A stretch of DNA of 40,297 nt from Planctomycetota bacterium (GCA_018897395.1 JAHIKV010000050.1:1-40297), one strand, 5' to 3'; positions 7,516 to 15,698 are shown, counted from the first letter of the stretch. Program-made: numbers and translations. Notes: a model not told the origin generated them from the letters alone.

Positions 7516-8340
7516 ATGACCACACCCAACGTCCTCATCCTTCGAGCGCCCGGCACCAATTGCGACGCGGAAACCGCCTTCGCCTTCGAGCGGGTCGGGG
7601 CGAAAACGGAAACCCTGCACGTCAACCGGCTGCTGGAGCGGCCCGAACTGTTCGAGCGGTTCCAAATCCTCTGCATACCCGGCGGGTTCAGCTACGGCGA
7701 CGACCTGGGGGCGGGCCGGATACTCGGCAACCAGATTCAACACCATCTGTCCGACCAGTTGGTCCGCTTCAAGGCCGACGGCAACCTGATCCTGGGCATC
7801 TGCAACGGGTTCCAGGTGCTTTTGAAATCGCCCGTCCTACTTGAAAAAATCGGGGCGGATACCCCGCCCGCCACGCTGACCTGGAACGACTCGGGCCGGT
7901 ACTACGACGGCTGGGTCCGGCTGGAGGTGAATGGGGAACGGCTGGAATCGCAACATTCTTTTCCTTCAGAGAAGACTGTTTCACTACTTCCCGTGAAACG
8001 TATAAAAGGCTCGAAGTCGGTCTTTCTGGCCGGCATCGAGCGGATGTACCTGCCGGTGGCCCACGCCGAGGGAAAATTCGTCGCGCGGGACGAGCGGACG
8101 CTGCAAGGGCTGGACGCCGCCGGGCAACTCCCGCTGCGATATGTGGCGGCCGACAATCCGAACGGCTCGATGGCCGAGGTGGCGGGCGTGTGCGACTCGA
8201 CCGGCCGGGTGTTGGGCCTTATGCCTCATCCCGAGCGTCACATCGACCCGACCCAGCACCCCCGTTGGACCCGCGGCGAGGCCGGCCCGGAGGGAGCCGG
8301 GCTGCAAATGTTCCGCAACGCAGTCAAGTATTTTGCGTAG
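7516..8340 (+). CDS. purQ: Phosphoribosylformylglycinamidine synthase glutaminase subunit PurQ
   Basis: Class I glutamine amidotransferase that supplies ammonia to PurSL. The 274 residues include the N-terminal block LRAPGTNCDAE, the oxyanion-type motif GGFSYGDDLGAG, the nucleophile elbow GICNGFQ with Cys96, and the His238/Glu240 pair in MPHPERH. All catalytic residues are present. ATG at 7516 is preferred to the adjacent TTG at 7513. Relative to usual PurQ sequence there appear to be about 25 extra residues between EVNGERL and KSVFLAGIE. That stretch is less GC-rich and contains a small GTTTCAC/GTGAAAC hairpin, so it may be another tolerated insertion. The gene is cut off from purSL by the DUF433 module, so it needs its own promoter or readthrough. 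Confidence 0.94.
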   Translation: MTTPNVLILRAPGTNCDAETAFAFERVGAKTETLHVNRLLERPELFERFQILCIPGGFSYGDDLGAGRILGNQIQHHLSDQLVRFKADGNLILGICNGFQVLLKSPVLLEKIGADTPPATLTWNDSGRYYDGWVRLEVNGERLESQHSFPSEKTVSLLPVKRIKGSKSVFLAGIERMYLPVAHAEGKFVARDERTLQGLDAAGQLPLRYVAADNPNGSMAEVAGVCDSTGRVLGLMPHPERHIDPTQHPRWTRGEAGPEGAGLQMFRNAVKYFA

Positions 8341-8357
8341 ATAGTCCCGGAAGCGAG

Positions 8358-8909
8358 TTACGCAACGAACTTTTCAAGTTCCCGAAACGCCGGGCACTTC
8401 TGGGAGATTCTCTTAAGATTGAGATGCTCGGCGATTTTCTCATTATGGACGGCGTGGATGTATCGAGGTCTATGACGACTGGTGCGGCTGAGTTTTTCCA
8501 GATATTCCTTGGGACTGGGAATTGCCTCGGGATTGTGGATTACGGCCGGCGTCCAAGATGAAAAGATGTTGGTTGCGCACTCGATGTCCGCGAGAATCCA
8601 GGCTTCCAACTCTTGAACAGGAACTACGATGCAGTAATCGCTCCTTATTCCCGACGGCGAAATGATCCTGTTTCTTACTCGTTCCCGGTTTGGTTCAGGG
8701 TCGGAACCGTCGGCGTCATGGCATACGATGAAACGGGTGCAGCCCAAGTTCAGGAATGCCTTTAGCTGCTCCGCCCCTTTGCGAAGCATTTGCGCGCATC
8801 CGCTGTAGCCTTTTATCTTAATCGGCAGTGTCTCATTGCGGATGAGCCTGCGAACCAACACCTTCAGCGTGTTGACATCTGAAGAATGCTCCCCCAAAAT
8901 TCCATACAA
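8358..8909 (-). CDS. DUF4276 family protein, TOPRIM-like, partner of an AAA ATPase
   Basis: This 183-residue protein resembles DUF4276. It has an early glutamate (ILGEHSSD, Glu7), the acidic motif CHDADG (Asp65 and Asp67) after a hydrophobic strand, and the family stretch VQELEAWILAD near residue 98. The E and DxD pattern is that of a TOPRIM metal-binding site, suggesting nuclease activity. Translation starts at TTG 8909. A strong GGAGG site lies eight bases upstream, inside the 3' end of the ATPase gene, and only three bases separate the ATPase stop from this start, so the two are translationally coupled. The arrangement recalls ATPase plus TOPRIM defence pairs such as RloA/RloB-like and PARIS systems. 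Equivalence to any of them is inference. Confidence 0.78.
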   Translation of the reverse strand: MYGILGEHSSDVNTLKVLVRRLIRNETLPIKIKGYSGCAQMLRKGAEQLKAFLNLGCTRFIVCHDADGSDPEPNRERVRNRIISPSGIRSDYCIVVPVQELEAWILADIECATNIFSSWTPAVIHNPEAIPSPKEYLEKLSRTSRHRPRYIHAVHNEKIAEHLNLKRISQKCPAFRELEKFVA

Positions 8910-8912
8910 GGT

Positions 8913-10061
8913 CTATTCCTCCTCGACCGTTTCGATGAAATCGGAAAGGGAGCCTTCTTCTTCCATGAATAGTTTTGCGGCTCGCAATTCCTCGGGCGTC
9001 AGCTTGCGAACTTTCGTCGCGTCATTTTCCATCGTTACCAGACGGACGGCTGTCGGGTCGAGCGTATCAAACACCACCGATGAATGGCTCGTTAAAATCA
9101 GTTGATGTTGATCGGAATAAACTCGTAACAAGTCGATGACTTTTCGGAGAAGTCCCCGGTGGATCGTATCCTCGGGATGTTCTATCAACATTACCGATGA
9201 TTGGTCAAAAAGGAGCGAAACTACCAGGCGGATGATCCTTTGCGTGCCCGCTGAAAGAGAGGAAAGGGGGAAATGCGACTGTTCACCTGTTTGAAACCTA
9301 ATTCTGAAGAATGATTTCTGAGGATCGTCGGGGGTGTCAGAAGAAACCAGATGAATATCGATTACCACTCCCAAACCATTCGATCCAAGTAGGTCGCGAA
9401 TTTCCTGGAACGCAGTATCGTTTGTCTGCCACAGATGCAACAACCGCATCAGCACCGAGTTTCCCGGAACATTGGTAGCTGTATAATGATTCAGCCATGA
9501 ATTGTATTGTTCACTAAACACTACGTAGGACTGTAAGGAATGAAGAGACGTGTCAAAGTCATCTGATTCCAAAGGGTAATAACGGATTCTTTCAAGTGCT
9601 GCCAAAAACGGCTGAATTACTTTTACAACTGGCTGATCAGCCGGAATAAGAGAGACGATTGCTGGAAGGCAAGGTGATAAAGCCCCCAGGGCAATCTCTT
9701 TATGTTCCGGGAAAAATAATTGAATTTCCTCGCCTTTGCGGGCTAAGATTCTTCGCGCAGGAGCATTTCCTTCGTGCATTTCAAGGGTTTCATAAATCTC
9801 CACCGATTTGTCTTTTATGGGAAGAATGTTCGCTTTTAATGAGTAATAATAAACTGACTCGCCAACTTGAAAAATCAGCTTGAAAGCTCCATTCCCCCAG
9901 ACCTCAGAGATTGTTGCGGCTTTCGCCGCCCATTGAATTGCGTGCAGGATGTTGGTTTTCCCGACTGCGTTGCGACCGACCAAAATCGTCATTGGCCCAA
10001 GATCGTCGAGAACGACATTGCGGCAAGAGCGGTAATTCTCAATTTCGACACGCTTCAACAT
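8913..10061 (-). CDS. AAA ATPase (AAA_21/OLD-like), candidate defence sensor
   Basis: A 382-residue ABC-type AAA ATPase of the kind found in OLD, RloA and PARIS systems. It opens with the typical MLKRVEIENYRSCRNV, then the Walker A motif GRNAVGKTN (29-37). Late in the chain come the signature LSAGTQR (about 270), Walker B VMLIEHPED (about 290-298) and the H-loop TSH (about 324). The 230-residue insert between the Walker motifs is poorly conserved in this family and fits a sensing or dimerisation role. It has no nuclease domain of its own; that activity would come from the DUF4276 partner downstream. The coding sequence is less GC-rich than its neighbours, consistent with horizontal transfer. 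A role in phage resistance is inferred from architecture. Confidence 0.85.
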   Translation of the reverse strand: MLKRVEIENYRSCRNVVLDDLGPMTILVGRNAVGKTNILHAIQWAAKAATISEVWGNGAFKLIFQVGESVYYYSLKANILPIKDKSVEIYETLEMHEGNAPARRILARKGEEIQLFFPEHKEIALGALSPCLPAIVSLIPADQPVVKVIQPFLAALERIRYYPLESDDFDTSLHSLQSYVVFSEQYNSWLNHYTATNVPGNSVLMRLLHLWQTNDTAFQEIRDLLGSNGLGVVIDIHLVSSDTPDDPQKSFFRIRFQTGEQSHFPLSSLSAGTQRIIRLVVSLLFDQSSVMLIEHPEDTIHRGLLRKVIDLLRVYSDQHQLILTSHSSVVFDTLDPTAVRLVTMENDATKVRKLTPEELRAAKLFMEEEGSLSDFIETVEEE

Positions 10062-10187
10062 GAATCTGCACCATCAGGGTAATGTTCCGCACTCAACAAA
10101 AATACCCTCTTTTCAGACGTGCCGCCAGTTCAATGCCGCTCGAATATGGAGAGGGGGTATTGCCACAGCGGAAGAAAAATCGGGCTG

Positions 10188-10232
10188 TTTTCCTTGAAAA
10201 ATGACACCCGTAATGTTAAAAAACAAGGAAAA
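10188..10232. terminator. Weak hairpin between spoVG and the ATPase gene
   Basis: TTTTCCTTG (10188-10196) pairs exactly with CAAGGAAAA (10224-10232) across 27 bases. It lies downstream of spoVG and upstream of the ATPase gene, both on the minus strand. It has no clear T-run, so a terminator role is uncertain. Otherwise the 10062-10308 gap shows nothing convincing. Confidence 0.3.
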
Positions 10233-10308
10233 GACGCGCCAAACAACCCCGCAGAGGGGATTCCCGCTGTATTCCGATCATAGCCGCGCTTACGACAATT
10301 TCGCCGGC

Positions 10309-10863
10309 TCACTCGAAGATACCCGCTCCGAACTCGCGGTTTGAGGCCGACGCCGGAGTGGACTGGGGCTTTTCGGCGGGCGGTTTATGCGGGCCGCGGG
10401 GTTTTTCCGCCCCTTGAATCCGGGTCGTGGTCGGAGACGCGTAAACGTCGGTGTCGAAATCGTCGTAGCTGGAGACGTAGTCCGGCTGTGTCGAGTTGGC
10501 CCTTTCCTCCTCGAAGGCATGGATCACCCGCTGCTGGATCATCTCGCGGCAGGCGGAGTTGATCGGGTGGGCAATGTCGGCGTAGAGTTTTGTCCGGCCG
10601 TCGTCGTCTCGGGTGGCCGACGGCTCTTTCAGCCGCTTGCCGCACTGGTTGCAGTAGCCCGCGCGGAGGTGATTCTTGCATCCGCACTGCAGACAATGTG
10701 AAGTCAGCTTTCGGCTGGGCATGGCCACGAACGGCCCCGTGACGCCTTCGATGATCTTCAGGTCGCGGACCACGAAAGCGTCGTCGAAAGTGATCGAACA
10801 GAACGCCTGGAGCCGCTCTCCAGGCTCTTCCATGAGCTTGACACGAACCTCGGTGATTTCCAC
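10309..10863 (-). CDS. spoVG: SpoVG family RNA/DNA-binding regulator with zinc-ribbon insert and long C-terminal tail
   Basis: SpoVG proteins are small site-specific nucleic-acid-binding regulators. The first 50 or so residues are a clear match (MEITEVRVKL, FCSITFDDAFVVRDLKIIEG, FVAMPSRK). Then, where typical SpoVG continues directly, there is a four-cysteine zinc-ribbon insert, CLQCGCKNHLRAGYCNQCGK, after which the family resumes with YADIAHPINSACREMI. A low-complexity Pro/Ser/Thr tail of about 65 residues follows. The usual length is near 95 residues; this one has 184. Start GTG at 10863 is chosen because AAGGAG lies seven bases upstream. It sits 51 bases after ispE, the same neighbourhood as in Bacillus. 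The insert may change nucleic-acid specificity. Confidence 0.9.
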   Translation of the reverse strand: MEITEVRVKLMEEPGERLQAFCSITFDDAFVVRDLKIIEGVTGPFVAMPSRKLTSHCLQCGCKNHLRAGYCNQCGKRLKEPSATRDDDGRTKLYADIAHPINSACREMIQQRVIHAFEEERANSTQPDYVSSYDDFDTDVYASPTTTRIQGAEKPRGPHKPPAEKPQSTPASASNREFGAGIFE

Positions 10864-10914
10864 GGCTGGTCTCCTTGCGCTGGCAGGCCGTTTCAAGGAG
10901 GAACAATTACCTCC

Positions 10915-11823
10915 TTAACGGCAGCTCCGCACGGCAAACACAACGTCAAATCCTTTCGCCCGCAAACGCCCCGCACTGCGCCGCGCGTGGCGAGTGTTAC
11001 GACAAACCCCAAAGTACGACGTGCCGCTTCCGCTGATTCCGTGCCCCGGGCAATCCAATTGGGCGAACTCCCGCTCCAATCTCGCCACCCAAGGCGACAA
11101 CCGCCTGGCCGCCGGTTGCAGCCGGTTGTACAACCGCCGGCCCGTTTGTTTCCAGTCTCCTTGCCCGAGCGCCTCGACCAGCGGCCGGACCGTCCGAGGC
11201 CGCTCGGCCGCTCGGCATGCGGCGTACACGGCCGCGGTGGCCAATCCGGCCGGTGGCCGCACCAGTACGAAATTCAAATTTCCCAATCCATCGACGGGCG
11301 TCACCCGTTCGCCACGGCCCCGGCAGACGGCCGGACCGCCGGCGAGGAAAAACGGGACGTCGCTTCCCAATTCACCCGCCCAGCGGGCCAACTCTTCGGG
11401 TGACCGGCCGAGCCGCCAGACTTTGTCGGCGGCGACCAGCGCGGCCGCGGCATCGCTTGATCCGCCGCCCAGGCCGGCCGCGGCCGGAATCCGCTTGACC
11501 AGCAATATCTCGGCCCCGCGGTTTACGCCGGCGCGACGGCGGACCAGTTCGACCGCCCGCACAACGAGGTTCTCGGGCCCTTCGGTAACTTCGCGGAGTC
11601 CCCGGCCTTCGGGACCTTCGGCTCCGAATACCCGCCGGCACTTCAACCGCACCGGACCTTCCGGCGCGTCACGAAAGTACAGGGTATCGTATAGGTCGAT
11701 CGGGCACATGAGCGTCTCGATCTCATGGTACCCGTCGTCTCGCTTGGCGAGCACTTCAAAGAACAGATTCAACTTAGCGGGGGCCTGGACTACCACCCCC
11801 GACGCCGATCGGCGGATGTGCAT
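10915..11823 (-). CDS. ispE: 4-diphosphocytidyl-2-C-methyl-D-erythritol kinase
   Basis: GHMP-family kinase that phosphorylates CDP-methylerythritol in the non-mevalonate isoprenoid pathway. The 302-residue protein contains PAKLNLFFEVLAKRDDGYHEIETL at the N-terminus, the ATP-binding glycine loop PAAAGLGGGSSDAAAAL, the SDVPFFLAGG block and the C-terminal GISGSGTSYFG motif, all diagnostic. Length is normal. A GAGGAAGG ribosome site precedes the ATG. It is followed by spoVG and probably cotranscribed with it. The promoter must lie in the 11824-12222 gap. Confidence 0.95.
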   Translation of the reverse strand: MHIRRSASGVVVQAPAKLNLFFEVLAKRDDGYHEIETLMCPIDLYDTLYFRDAPEGPVRLKCRRVFGAEGPEGRGLREVTEGPENLVVRAVELVRRRAGVNRGAEILLVKRIPAAAGLGGGSSDAAAALVAADKVWRLGRSPEELARWAGELGSDVPFFLAGGPAVCRGRGERVTPVDGLGNLNFVLVRPPAGLATAAVYAACRAAERPRTVRPLVEALGQGDWKQTGRRLYNRLQPAARRLSPWVARLEREFAQLDCPGHGISGSGTSYFGVCRNTRHARRSAGRLRAKGFDVVFAVRSCR

Positions 11824-12058
11824 CCATCCGGGTCCTTCCTCAAAATGCCGGCCGTCGCCTGGAGCCGGGCAACCGCCGAACTAATCTTCACCGGAAGCAC
11901 ATACTTACGTGAACATGGCGAATTGTACCGAGTCAATTCCACTCCGTCAATAGGGTAGATGGCTTCTCCGCCCGAAAAAGGGGTAATTCCTACGAAAGGT
12001 TAAAGTTCCCCCATGTGGTTCATTAAGATCAATACCGCTGAATTGCGGAGGCGAACAT

Positions 12059-12087
12059 CTTGTTCCCACGCGGAACGTGGGAACGAG
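12059..12087. repeat. TTCCCACGC/GCGTGGGAA palindrome
   Basis: TTGTTCCCACG pairs with CGTGGGAACGAG. The same family occurs at 24359-24487 and 35824-35977. Apart from this element the 11824-12222 gap holds only the divergent promoters of ispE and the response regulator, neither of which can be fixed with confidence. Confidence 0.85.
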
Positions 12088-12222
12088 GGCATTGGTTTCT
12101 GGAGAAGCCTCTTACAACCCGCCGTTGTCCCCTTGCAATCCGTTATGGGGCGAGTATGGTATTAAGATGTATCAGGGCGTGCCACCCAAATGATAAAATC
12201 GACTGAAACAAGGTAGCGCTTC

Positions 12223-12624
12223 ATGGCAGACGAGAAAAACACGGTCGAAGCCCCCCCGAAATCCGGCAAACGAATCCTGCTGGTCGACGACGATCGAGAG
12301 ATCATCGAGTCGATGCGGTTCGCCCTGACGGCGGCGGGCTATGAAATTTTCGTCGCCCGAGACGGAAACCAGGGGCTGGCCCTGGCCGAGCGTGAGAACC
12401 CCGACCTGGTGATCCTCGACATGATGATGCCCAAGCGGAGCGGGTTTCTGGTGCTGGAGAAGCTCCGCCGCACCCGCCCGGTGCCGATCAGGATCATCAT
12501 GGTCACGGCCAACGAGGGGAGCCGTCACAAGGCCTACGCCGAGACGTTGGGCGTTGACGACTACATCCGCAAACCCTTCGCCATGGGCCGGCTGCTGGAC
12601 AGCGTACACCGGCTGCTGGGGTGA
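12223..12624 (+). CDS. Single-domain response regulator (CheY-like receiver)
   Basis: A 133-residue receiver with no output domain. The acidic pocket is LLVDDDRE, the phosphorylated aspartate lies in LVILDMMMP, the switch Thr is in IMVTAN and the conserved Lys in DYIRKPF. All residues needed for phosphorylation are present. A 15-residue polar N-terminal extension precedes the domain. There is no adjacent histidine kinase. The HD-GYP gene downstream is on the other strand, so a link to cyclic-di-GMP signalling is only a possibility. A TGATAAAAT extended -10-like sequence lies at 12191-12199. Confidence 0.93.
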   Translation: MADEKNTVEAPPKSGKRILLVDDDREIIESMRFALTAAGYEIFVARDGNQGLALAERENPDLVILDMMMPKRSGFLVLEKLRRTRPVPIRIIMVTANEGSRHKAYAETLGVDDYIRKPFAMGRLLDSVHRLLG

Positions 12625-12672
12625 ATTGTATCGCCGCCGCCCCCGAAGTTAAGTCTTTGCGCGAAGACGATT

Positions 12673-12733
12673 GTTTAGCCGCCGCGTCCACGCGGCGAGG
12701 GCTTTTTTCCCGGCGTGGACGCCGGGGCTAAAC
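12673..12733. repeat. GTTTAGC...GCTAAAC palindrome pair, supplies the end of the YdjY gene
   Basis: Two half-elements face each other. Each starts with GTTTAGC outward and holds its own stem: CGCCGCG/CGCGGCG on the left and CCCGGCG/CGCCGGG on the right, both around TCCA/TGGA. The left half provides the stop codon and last residues of the YdjY gene. Related copies are at 7416, 15631, 29820, 32153, 32817, 32910 and 35698. Confidence 0.9.
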
Positions 12734-13613
12734 GGGCTTTCGGCGTCAGAATGAGCGTCACCGGCGTGCCCAGCGGGGGAATCCGCTCGGTGAAGGCGCG
12801 GAACATCAATTCGGCGTTGTCCTTGCTGCTTTTGATCGGCAGATCGAGCATTGCGCTGGGGAAGTTCGACACGCAGATAAAATCGCCGCTCTCGGCCTCG
12901 TAAACTCGTTGGCCGGTTACTTCGTTGTCCCAAAACCCGCTGCCGGCGAAGACCCACGGATGTTCCATCGCCTTGCCGGTCTTCACGTCGCGGACCCAGT
13001 CTTGGGCCCGCGCGGTTTGGACCTCGCCCTGGGCGTTTTTCCAGCGGACGGCGATGTCGATTTCCGTGCCGCCGGCGGGGACGTATTCCGGTTCGAACCG
13101 CACGGTCTTTCCGGGCGTGGCCCCGACGGCCAACAACGCGGCGTGGACCACGAACGCCTTGCAGGGCGCCGCCACGACCGACTCGTGTTCCTTGGTGTTC
13201 GCCAGACAGGCGAACATCTCCAGCAGGGCGTCCCTCTGGCAAACTTGCCCCTGCAAGACCACCCGCTTGCCGACCGGATCGATCCAGACGGGCGAATCCG
13301 GATCGAGCCGTTTCAGCCGTTCGGGGTGATCGACCAGCGGCTCGCCCAGCTCGAGGGTATCTTCCGCCCGATCGCTCGGCCCGGCAGCCGACGATTGAGC
13401 GGGTTCGGCTGCGGGCTTTTCCTCGTTTTCGGAACCACGCCCTTCGCTTTGCTCAGGGGCGTGCCACCCTTCCGTTGCCACGGGCTTCGGCGGCTCTGCT
13501 TTATGTCGTTCGACGGGCGTTGTCTCCGTCTTGGGGCATCCGACGGCGACCGTCATCGCCCCCAACATTGCGACGACCGAAAACAGACGCGAAAAATGAA
13601 AGTGTCGGCTCAT
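12675..13613 (-). CDS. YdjY-domain lipoprotein
   Basis: A 312-residue secreted lipoprotein. The N-terminus has a basic segment, a hydrophobic core (LFSVVAMLGAMTVAVG) and a lipobox ending VAVGC, so acylation at Cys25 or thereabouts is expected. A low-complexity Pro/Glu/Ser linker leads to a YdjY-like domain: DPVGKRVVLQGQVCQRDALLEMFACLANTKEHESVV and PGKTVRFEPEYVPAGG. The domain's function is unknown. Start ATG at 13613 is the first residue of the signal peptide. The last 20 or so residues (from TPKARLAPASTPG to SPRGRGG) are encoded by the repeat at 12673-12733, and the stop is the TAA in its GCTAAAC end, so the original C-terminus has been replaced or extended by a repeat insertion. Confidence 0.82.
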   Translation of the reverse strand: MSRHFHFSRLFSVVAMLGAMTVAVGCPKTETTPVERHKAEPPKPVATEGWHAPEQSEGRGSENEEKPAAEPAQSSAAGPSDRAEDTLELGEPLVDHPERLKRLDPDSPVWIDPVGKRVVLQGQVCQRDALLEMFACLANTKEHESVVAAPCKAFVVHAALLAVGATPGKTVRFEPEYVPAGGTEIDIAVRWKNAQGEVQTARAQDWVRDVKTGKAMEHPWVFAGSGFWDNEVTGQRVYEAESGDFICVSNFPSAMLDLPIKSSKDNAELMFRAFTERIPPLGTPVTLILTPKARLAPASTPGKKPSPRGRGG

Positions 13614-13705
13614 GGTATTGCTCTTTTCGGAAAATGCGGAAAACGAGCTGTTCCAACTCCATGTAGGATAGCCGCGCGTGCGTTGAATGCAACCCGAAAA
13701 TGACC

Positions 13706-13723
13706 GCCGGGTTGCAACCCGGC
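13706..13723. repeat. Perfect 18-bp palindrome abutting the HD-GYP stop codon
   Basis: GCCGGGTTGCAACCCGGC is its own complement. It lies directly against the TAG of the HD-GYP gene, which forms the AGTAGG that often opens this sort of repeat here. It may act as a terminator or mark another repeat-borne stop codon. Confidence 0.75.
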
Positions 13724-15481
13724 CTACTGGGTCTGCCGGCACAGGCGCCGCAGGTCGTCGCTGCTGCGGAAGAAGGCGTCGATCACCGCCGGATCCCACT
13801 GCCGGCCGGCCCCGGCGCGTAGAATCTCATCGACCCTCTCGTCGGACATCCCCTTGCGGTAAGGCCGGTCGCTGCTCATCGCGTCGAAGGCGTCGGCCAC
13901 GGCGACGATCCGCGCGGCCGGCGGAATCCGCTCGGCGTCGAGCCGCTGCGGATAGCCCTCCCCGTCCCACGCCTCGTGATGGTGCAGCACTACCGGCAGG
14001 ACGTTTTCCAACTTCGAGAGGTCGTGCAGGATGCGGTGTCCGATCTCCGCGTGTTGCTTGATGTGTTCGTATTCCTCGTCGGAGAGTTTTCCCGCCTTGC
14101 GGAGGATGCAGTCTTCGACGCCGATCTTGCCCACGTCGTGGAGCAGTCCGGCCAGATAAATCGTTTTCAGCATCTCGGCGTCGCAGCCCATCTCCTCGGC
14201 CAGCCGGACCGCGACGCGGGCGACCCGATCGCTGTGGCCGCGGGTGTACGGGTCCTTGGCGTCGATGGCGGAACTCAGCGAGTGGATGATCCTCTCGAGC
14301 AATTCCGACTGCTGCCTGTAAAGCTCGATGTTTCCGCCGTGGATGCCCAGGATCGCGGCCACCGAACTCAACAGATTCGCCTCGACCGTGCCGAACTCGG
14401 CGTCGTCGACGTGGTTCAACGCCGCCATCCAGCCGAAGGTGTTTTCCCCCTCGGTCAACGCCACGGCAATCAACTGGCGGACCCGCGGACAGGGCCAATC
14501 GGGCCGCTCGGCGATCGGCCGGTTGACCACTATCGGCCGGTGCGGCCCGCCGGCCTCTAGTGGTCCACCAAGTGGAAACTGATAGGTTGGCTTGTTGGGT
14601 GCCACTGGCTTTGCCGGTGTTGCATCGAGGCAAGCACTGGCAGAGCCAGTGGCGCCCAACCTGTCAAACCCAACTTGGCGGACCACTAGGTGGTCGATCA
14701 GCTTGGAAAACTCCGCTTCGTCGATCGGGCAGTCGCCGCTGACGAGAAACGCCGGCTCGCCGCCGCCGAACCGGACGGTCGATTTTCCGTCCCCCGGCGA
14801 CGGCGTCAATTGGATCGCCAAGCCCGCCGCCGGCACCACTTCACCCAGCCACTCCAAGGCGATCCGCCCCAGCTCCTTGTCGCTCTTCGAGAGCGACAAG
14901 TTTTGGGTCAGCCGATACAGCAGGCTGATCTCTTCGTAGGTCGAGGCGAGGTTGACCGAGAGCTTCTCGGCTTCTTCTTGCAGCGCCCTGAGGCGCATTT
15001 CCGCCTGGGCATTGTCCAGAACCAGGCCGGTGATTTGTTTCAGCGTTTCGGCGGACCAAGGCTTTTGACGGCGCGACCACTCGCGGAGCTCGCCGGGCTC
15101 CATACCCAACCTCCGCGCCGGGCCGGAAAAATCCTCGTCCTCCGCCACCGGCCGGGTGAGGAACATGGCGACCGCCACGGTTCCACTCCCCTCCGCGTCC
15201 AGACACGGCAGGGCCAACGTCAGCAGTGGGTCGTCGTCGTCGATAAACTCGGGCCGGCCGCGCCGCGCCGCCTCGCGGCATAATTCGCTGCAACGCCCCC
15301 AATCTCGCGATGGCTCCGCCGGCGAGGACTCGAGCACGTCGCCGCCGGCGGCGTCGAGGATCGTGAACCGGACGTCGAACGCACGCTCCAACAGCGACTT
15401 CATTTCGCCGGCGGACGTATCCGGGCCGCCGGTCGTAGCCGCAGTCGAATTGGACCCAGTAATGCCGTCGGAGACCAACAT
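13724..15481 (-). CDS. HD-GYP domain protein with GAF-like sensor, likely cyclic-di-GMP phosphodiesterase
   Basis: This 585-residue protein has a central GAF-like region followed by a C-terminal HD-GYP domain. The catalytic motifs are AGLLHDVGKIG and HHHEAWDGEGYP, with the later VADAFDAMSSDRPYRKGM. All metal ligands appear present, so cyclic-di-GMP hydrolysis is likely. No membrane segment is seen, so it should be cytosolic. Residues about 265-309 are encoded by a double inverted repeat at 14557-14689 that sits in frame within the GAF-like part. ATG at 15481 is preferred to TTG at 15517 because of start type; neither has a strong ribosome site. The stop codon abuts a palindrome. A coiled-coil-like helix (about 150-205) links the N-terminal part to the GAF region. 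Confidence 0.88.
   Translation of the reverse strand: MLVSDGITGSNSTAATTGGPDTSAGEMKSLLERAFDVRFTILDAAGGDVLESSPAEPSRDWGRCSELCREAARRGRPEFIDDDDPLLTLALPCLDAEGSGTVAVAMFLTRPVAEDEDFSGPARRLGMEPGELREWSRRQKPWSAETLKQITGLVLDNAQAEMRLRALQEEAEKLSVNLASTYEEISLLYRLTQNLSLSKSDKELGRIALEWLGEVVPAAGLAIQLTPSPGDGKSTVRFGGGEPAFLVSGDCPIDEAEFSKLIDHLVVRQVGFDRLGATGSASACLDATPAKPVAPNKPTYQFPLGGPLEAGGPHRPIVVNRPIAERPDWPCPRVRQLIAVALTEGENTFGWMAALNHVDDAEFGTVEANLLSSVAAILGIHGGNIELYRQQSELLERIIHSLSSAIDAKDPYTRGHSDRVARVAVRLAEEMGCDAEMLKTIYLAGLLHDVGKIGVEDCILRKAGKLSDEEYEHIKQHAEIGHRILHDLSKLENVLPVVLHHHEAWDGEGYPQRLDAERIPPAARIVAVADAFDAMSSDRPYRKGMSDERVDEILRAGAGRQWDPAVIDAFFRSSDDLRRLCRQTQ
14557..14689. repeat. Double inverted repeat inside the HD-GYP gene
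   Basis: The outer arms start with CTAGTGGTCC and end with GGACCACTAG. The inner arms are TTGGGTGCCACTGGCTTTGCC and a near-complement starting GGCAGAGCCAGTGGC. The element encodes about 44 residues without a stop in the gene's frame. A GTGCCACTG-type relative lies in the second large membrane protein at 36127. Confidence 0.88.
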
Positions 15482-15630
15482 GGCGCGTGCCGCCCGAGTT
15501 GACGTGGCTTGCCACAATGGGAACGGTAAGCTCTACGGCAAATTTAGGTTACGCGGCAGGCGATGGGAGCACCGGAAACTCTTCGACGCTCGAGCCGCGT
15601 TGGAGGCGGTCCGATTGTGCCGATTCTGCC

Positions 15631-15698
15631 GTTTAGCGGCCGACGGCACGTCGGCCGCGATTGGGCAAACCGGGCCGACGTGCCGTCGGCCGCTAAAC
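15631..15698. repeat. GTTTAGC...GCTAAAC palindrome pair
   Basis: GTTTAGCGGCCGACGGCACG and its complement form long arms, and each half holds the inner palindrome GGCCGACGGCACGTCGGCC. The ends match the family at 12673 but the core is different. It occupies the 15482-15824 gap, which otherwise shows no gene. Confidence 0.9.

Noticed and set aside
10130..10312. 60-codon minus-strand frame between spoVG and the ATPase gene
   Set aside because: No ribosome site, unusual composition, and it overlaps the end of spoVG.
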